From positions 17,850,698 through 17,914,697 of the forward strand of contig OZ037765.1 in the NCBI GenBank assembly GCA_964035545.1: 64,000 nt of DNA, written 5' to 3'. The translations under genes and the position numbers were made by a program. This DNA comes from Bugula neritina. Its lineage: Eukaryota > Bryozoa > Gymnolaemata > Cheilostomatida > Bugulidae. Positions 60,503 through 64,000 of this stretch are shown one piece after another (the first letter of the stretch is position 1; each line of letters begins with the position of its first letter). The notes beneath the pieces were generated by a model. That model saw only the letters and a list, made by a program, of their open reading frames with translations. It was not told where the DNA came from and did no database searches.

Positions 60503-61891
60503 ATGCAGCAAATAAACTCCATGACTAGTAGTAGTTGGACAGGTACTGTGAAAGAAGAGTTTGATGAGAAGCAATACACTGGAAACCAAAATACATTTCG
60601 ATGTTCACATTGTAGTGGGAGATACCCTAATTCAAATCTCCTAGTCCAACATATGCGTGCCGAGCATTTGCACTCAGCTGAGGCAAGGATAACTCAAGCA
60701 AGAATGGCTGGAGTTTCAGAAAAGGTTGCATCTCAAATTAACAATGAAAAATATCAAAACTCAACAGCGATATGCCCATTTTGCCATTATGATTGTCATA
60801 CCCGGAAAAAACTGATGAGACATTTAGAGACCGAGCATAAAGATGACAATGAGCAAGATGGCCCAAATTTAAAAGTAATAAGGATTGAGTCTTTAGATGA
60901 AGGGAAGAAAAAAGACCTACTTTCTCAATTAAACAATACTGGTCCATTTGTCACCCCAAATTCGTCTCAATCAAAAATTGTTCAAAACTTACTAAAAGCC
61001 TTTGGAACATCAAGTAGTACATTCAACACTGGAAGTTCGAAAGTAGACAACAAAGCCACTAACAAGTTACCATATAAATGTTTTTGGTGTGAAGCTTCAT
61101 TCCGTAAAAGAGGAAAGTTAATGGATCACATAGACACATTACACAAAGACAACAAGCAACAAAATCAAGCTGAAGCTGATCGATTGAGTGTTTCCGATCC
61201 AAACAAATCTCCATTTTCAAGACCAATGCTTAATCATCACAGTATGTCTTTGTCTCAGCTAGACATTCCCAAATATTCATCTGGAATACCAGGGTTTATG
61301 GCAATGCCATCTCCCATTCAACATAGATCCCCACTTCCTGAGTATAAATCCTCAACTAATAAATGCTCGTTTACTCTGGTTGGTTCATTGATTTCTAAAC
61401 CTAATCAACCAACTGAGGAACCTATTCGATCAAACATCTGTAAGTTCTATTTACGGAAAAAAGACAATCCGTTAGCTCAACTTAACCATGGGAGAGAAAT
61501 AGCAGAAACTAAACTGAACCCAACTACATTTTCATTGCCACCAAATATGTTGGAGGGTAGAGGTAGTTCAACTTCACAATTTAATTTTCCGTACAGAATG
61601 ATGCAGCCAGCCAGCACCATGGCTGCTGCTATGCAACAGACCTACATGATAAACATGCGATCTCCTCTGCTAGATGCAACACAATTTTATGCACCACGGA
61701 TGCCAATGATGATTCCTAGCTCAGATTATTTAGTAAACCCTTCTCAAGCCATGCTAGAACATCAGTCACAGAGTACTCCACAAGCTCAACTTTTTGCTAG
61801 AATGAACCACGTATTAGCTCAAATGAGTCCATTAACCCAACCTAAGTCTTCGGAGTCTCCATTGGATCTCACTAAATCTCACATTCAGTAA
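60503..61891 (+). CDS. C2H2 zinc-finger transcription factor with CtBP-type motif (462 aa)
   Basis: A single long coding exon from ATG 60503 to TAA 61889-61891. A 3' splice site (ATTTTTGTAG at 60481-60490) lies just before the start, so at least one upstream exon exists. The frame stays open back to the splice site, so extra N-terminal codons upstream cannot be excluded. There are three C2H2 fingers: CSHC...HMRAEH (about residues 34-55), CPFC...HLETEH (91-112) and CFWC...HIDTLH (193-214). They are widely spaced, unlike tandem Kruppel arrays. The rest is Ser/Pro/Gln/Met rich. The C-terminus carries SPLDLTKS (PLDLT at 453-457), matching the PxDLS-type motif that recruits the CtBP co-repressor. 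The likely role is a nuclear DNA-binding repressor. The specific orthologue is not recognised. AATAAA lies at 61958-61963. Confidence 0.85.
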   Translation: MQQINSMTSSSWTGTVKEEFDEKQYTGNQNTFRCSHCSGRYPNSNLLVQHMRAEHLHSAEARITQARMAGVSEKVASQINNEKYQNSTAICPFCHYDCHTRKKLMRHLETEHKDDNEQDGPNLKVIRIESLDEGKKKDLLSQLNNTGPFVTPNSSQSKIVQNLLKAFGTSSSTFNTGSSKVDNKATNKLPYKCFWCEASFRKRGKLMDHIDTLHKDNKQQNQAEADRLSVSDPNKSPFSRPMLNHHSMSLSQLDIPKYSSGIPGFMAMPSPIQHRSPLPEYKSSTNKCSFTLVGSLISKPNQPTEEPIRSNICKFYLRKKDNPLAQLNHGREIAETKLNPTTFSLPPNMLEGRGSSTSQFNFPYRMMQPASTMAAAMQQTYMINMRSPLLDATQFYAPRMPMMIPSSDYLVNPSQAMLEHQSQSTPQAQLFARMNHVLAQMSPLTQPKSSESPLDLTKSHIQ

Positions 61892-63793
61892 TGCTCTCCC
61901 ACAACAGAATATAAAAGTTCCTAGCTGACTCAACCATTTTAACTAGAATGGAAATGTAATAAAAAATCCTGTTCTTCATTTGTTAGCAATTCACTTAATT
62001 TTAATAGCCTTTGCATAACCGAAATTATTAGTAGTCATCTAATTGGTGTAATAGAATTATTATAATATATTAAAAGTTTAATTTATATCTGTACAAATAT
62101 ATTATTTTGTATAAAAGGCAAATTTATGTTGCTCTATATGTGGTTTTTGATTTTAAAGAATAATTAGGACACCATGTACCAAGTCGAGAGTTAAGTGTTT
62201 CTAAACTTAAATATTTTCTCACCATTTTGTGTGGTGCAAAGGGGTTTAGAACAAATTTTTGAAATATCCTATGGATAAATCAAAGTTTACAAATCAGGTC
62301 AACTGTTTTCACTAGGCCCATTTTTGTATTGTACAGAACATAATTGCAGCTATCTAATTAAATACTCTCCGTTATGTTTTTATTAAATTGGAAATTCTAC
62401 TTTAAGTAAATTATGTCCTTAAAAACTACTTCTGTGATAAAAACTAATTCACCTAATAGTTTTCGGAACTGTTTTTTTACTCAGCTAGCTTTCTTTGATT
62501 CTCCTCCAAGTAATAAGGTAACATTTGAAATTAATTTATTTTAAAGGTATCCGGTAAAAAGTATAAAACAAGTATTTATAATAGGCAAAGTACATATTAG
62601 CCTTTCAAATTGCATTGCACCAGTACTCATGCATTTCTAGTGACAGTATTTGAACGCTCAAAAAAGCTCTGTACCTCTGAATGCATTTAGAATAAGAACC
62701 ACAGGCATATATAAACACATGGAATATAAATTTTACAGTTAAAGAGTATTGTTGATGTTTTAATTGTATAAAATGTCATCATTCACCCATTTCTTTCTTT
62801 ATAATGCAGGTATTTTGTAATAATTCACAGTAAAACTCTGCAGAATAAAGTCTCCTTTACTGCAGATTATTTCAGTCGAATATCCATGCTAGTTTCTCTG
62901 TTATAAGCTAGAGTTTGAGTGGAATGTTGGTACCACCAGGTCAATGGTTTTCTTTGTAATCGCACCTCTACATAGAATATCATAAACTGTGAGTCACTTA
63001 TGTTGAAACATAAGAAATTGTAGACGAAAATTTCTAACAAGTCAACCGGCTCATCTTGTTGAACCTGTGCTTGCTAGTCTCTGGCCTGGTAAAACAATGT
63101 ATAAAGGGAGAGTTATTTATCTTAGGTAATTTAACTGGCCTGGTGCCAAGCTAAGTTCGTAAATTAATATAATTAAGATATATACACCCTTGCAACTTGA
63201 GTTTATTGCTATGGTTATTCAACCGAAAAAAATTTAGATGAGTTAATGCAACTGAAAATCATTGACGGACACACATTTACTCAGCAAAACAGATAACCCT
63301 TTTATTTGTTTCTTAAGTTACGTATATGCAGATTAGCTAAACACAATGCAATTGATGACGTACATACAAGCAGGCAGGATCCAGGAAGTCAAACAACCAG
63401 CAAGACTATGTATGTGTATAATGGTAAGACAAGGTTGTCAATGTGTTGAGTGCAGGACTCCAGTATAGCAACCATCAGTAGTTTGCAAGACAAGACAGCT
63501 GCTTCATTCACTAGAAATAGAGTACAAATAGTTGTATTCCATTAGATCTTGAAAATAAAATATTATGCTCAGGTAGTTGGCCTTGTAGTCTGCTCTTTTT
63601 TAGAAAACATGTTGACAAGAGGGGAAATGTTGACATGCATAAACAAACTACACAATTAGTGTTGAAATATTGCAGTTTTGAAACAGCCGAAAATAATAAT
63701 AGACAGGTTTAACTATTATCTGACTGTCATACAATGTTTCTGTATAAATAATTTCAATATTGCATACAGTAACAGTTCGCTTGCAATTTGGTA
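61892..63793. other. Zinc-finger gene 3' UTR and intergenic DNA
   Basis: The first polyadenylation candidate is at 61958-61963, 67 bases after the stop. The remainder is AT-rich with no exon-like frame that I could support. Confidence 0.5.
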
Positions 63794-64000
63794 TTATAAA
63801 AATTTCTCAGATAGATTTTTGGCATTCTCCAATTTGTCCAAAGCAGCTGTTAGCTCATGGAAATGATGAATTCCTTCTGCACAGTGAAATGGCTCCATCA
63901 CTCTTTGTCAACTGGTGTAGAATAACCTTTGTCTAAACTTGGTTGGAGAGTGTTTCCCAAATTTAATAGATTTGAGAATATGATTCAGGCATTCAAAGCC
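63794..64000 (-). pseudogene. Coding-like stretch at right edge, broken by an in-frame TGA
   Basis: On the minus strand, 63911-64000 reads GFECLNHILKSIKFGKHSPT and ten more residues up to TGA at 63908-63910. After three further codons the same frame continues from ATG 63896-63898 with MEPFHCAEGIHHFHELTAAL, then DKLENAKNLSEKFL and TAA at 63794-63796. Both halves look protein-like. It could be a degraded exon, a stop-codon polymorphism, or two unrelated pieces around a splice site (CTACACCAG ends at 63912). The window ends here, so the upstream context is missing. The family is not recognised. Confidence 0.3.

Overview
This is an AT-rich nuclear segment from an invertebrate animal. Genes have many short exons, GT/AG introns, dense microsatellites and short non-autonomous transposons. 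The transmembrane channel-like (TMC) gene and a CtBP-motif zinc-finger gene point to Metazoa. The clade cannot be fixed from the sequence alone. There are no prokaryotic features, and no viral or autonomous transposase/reverse-transcriptase ORF was recognised.

Layout: (i) 1-5.2 kb: AT-rich non-coding DNA around one terminal exon of a plus-strand gene (2088-2311) whose earlier exons were not found. (ii) About 5.2-21 kb: a diverged tandem duplication. Each unit holds, on the minus strand, a six-exon gene for a 206-residue protein with two acidic SUMO-interaction-like motifs (intact copies A and B), followed at higher coordinates by a cytochrome P450. The P450 is complete in unit B (seven exons, 506 residues, 16111-21005). 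In unit A only a frameshifted last exon and intron-like remnants are left. A third, truncated copy of the small gene's last exon lies at the junction (12236-12341). (iii) 21.2-21.55 kb: 154 uninterrupted CT dinucleotides just upstream of the P450 start. (iv) 23.3-29.7 kb: a six-exon minus-strand gene for an unrecognised 405-residue protein with ten 8-residue repeats and a C-terminal coiled-coil-like region. (v) 33.4-53.5 kb: a 21-exon minus-strand TMC gene of about 1030 residues. Its introns carry a PIF/Harbinger-like MITE, a tRNA-like sequence, a 14-copy minisatellite that repeats an exon's own splice acceptor, two copies of a tRNA-derived SINE (one interrupted by a hAT-like MITE), and CAG, GT and pentanucleotide arrays. 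(vi) 53.5-60.5 kb: AT-rich intergenic DNA. (vii) 60.5-61.9 kb: a plus-strand C2H2 zinc-finger gene with three fingers and a C-terminal CtBP-type motif. (viii) 62-64 kb: non-coding DNA with an unexplained coding-like stretch at the right edge.

All exon chains were read by eye. The five multi-exon models are supported because splice phases agree at every junction and summed lengths divide by three (P450 1521 nt, TMC 3093 nt, small-gene copies 621 nt each, repeat/coiled-coil gene 1218 nt). No transcript evidence was available. The genes look functionally unrelated. The only clear relationship is the shared duplication of the P450 and the small acidic gene.
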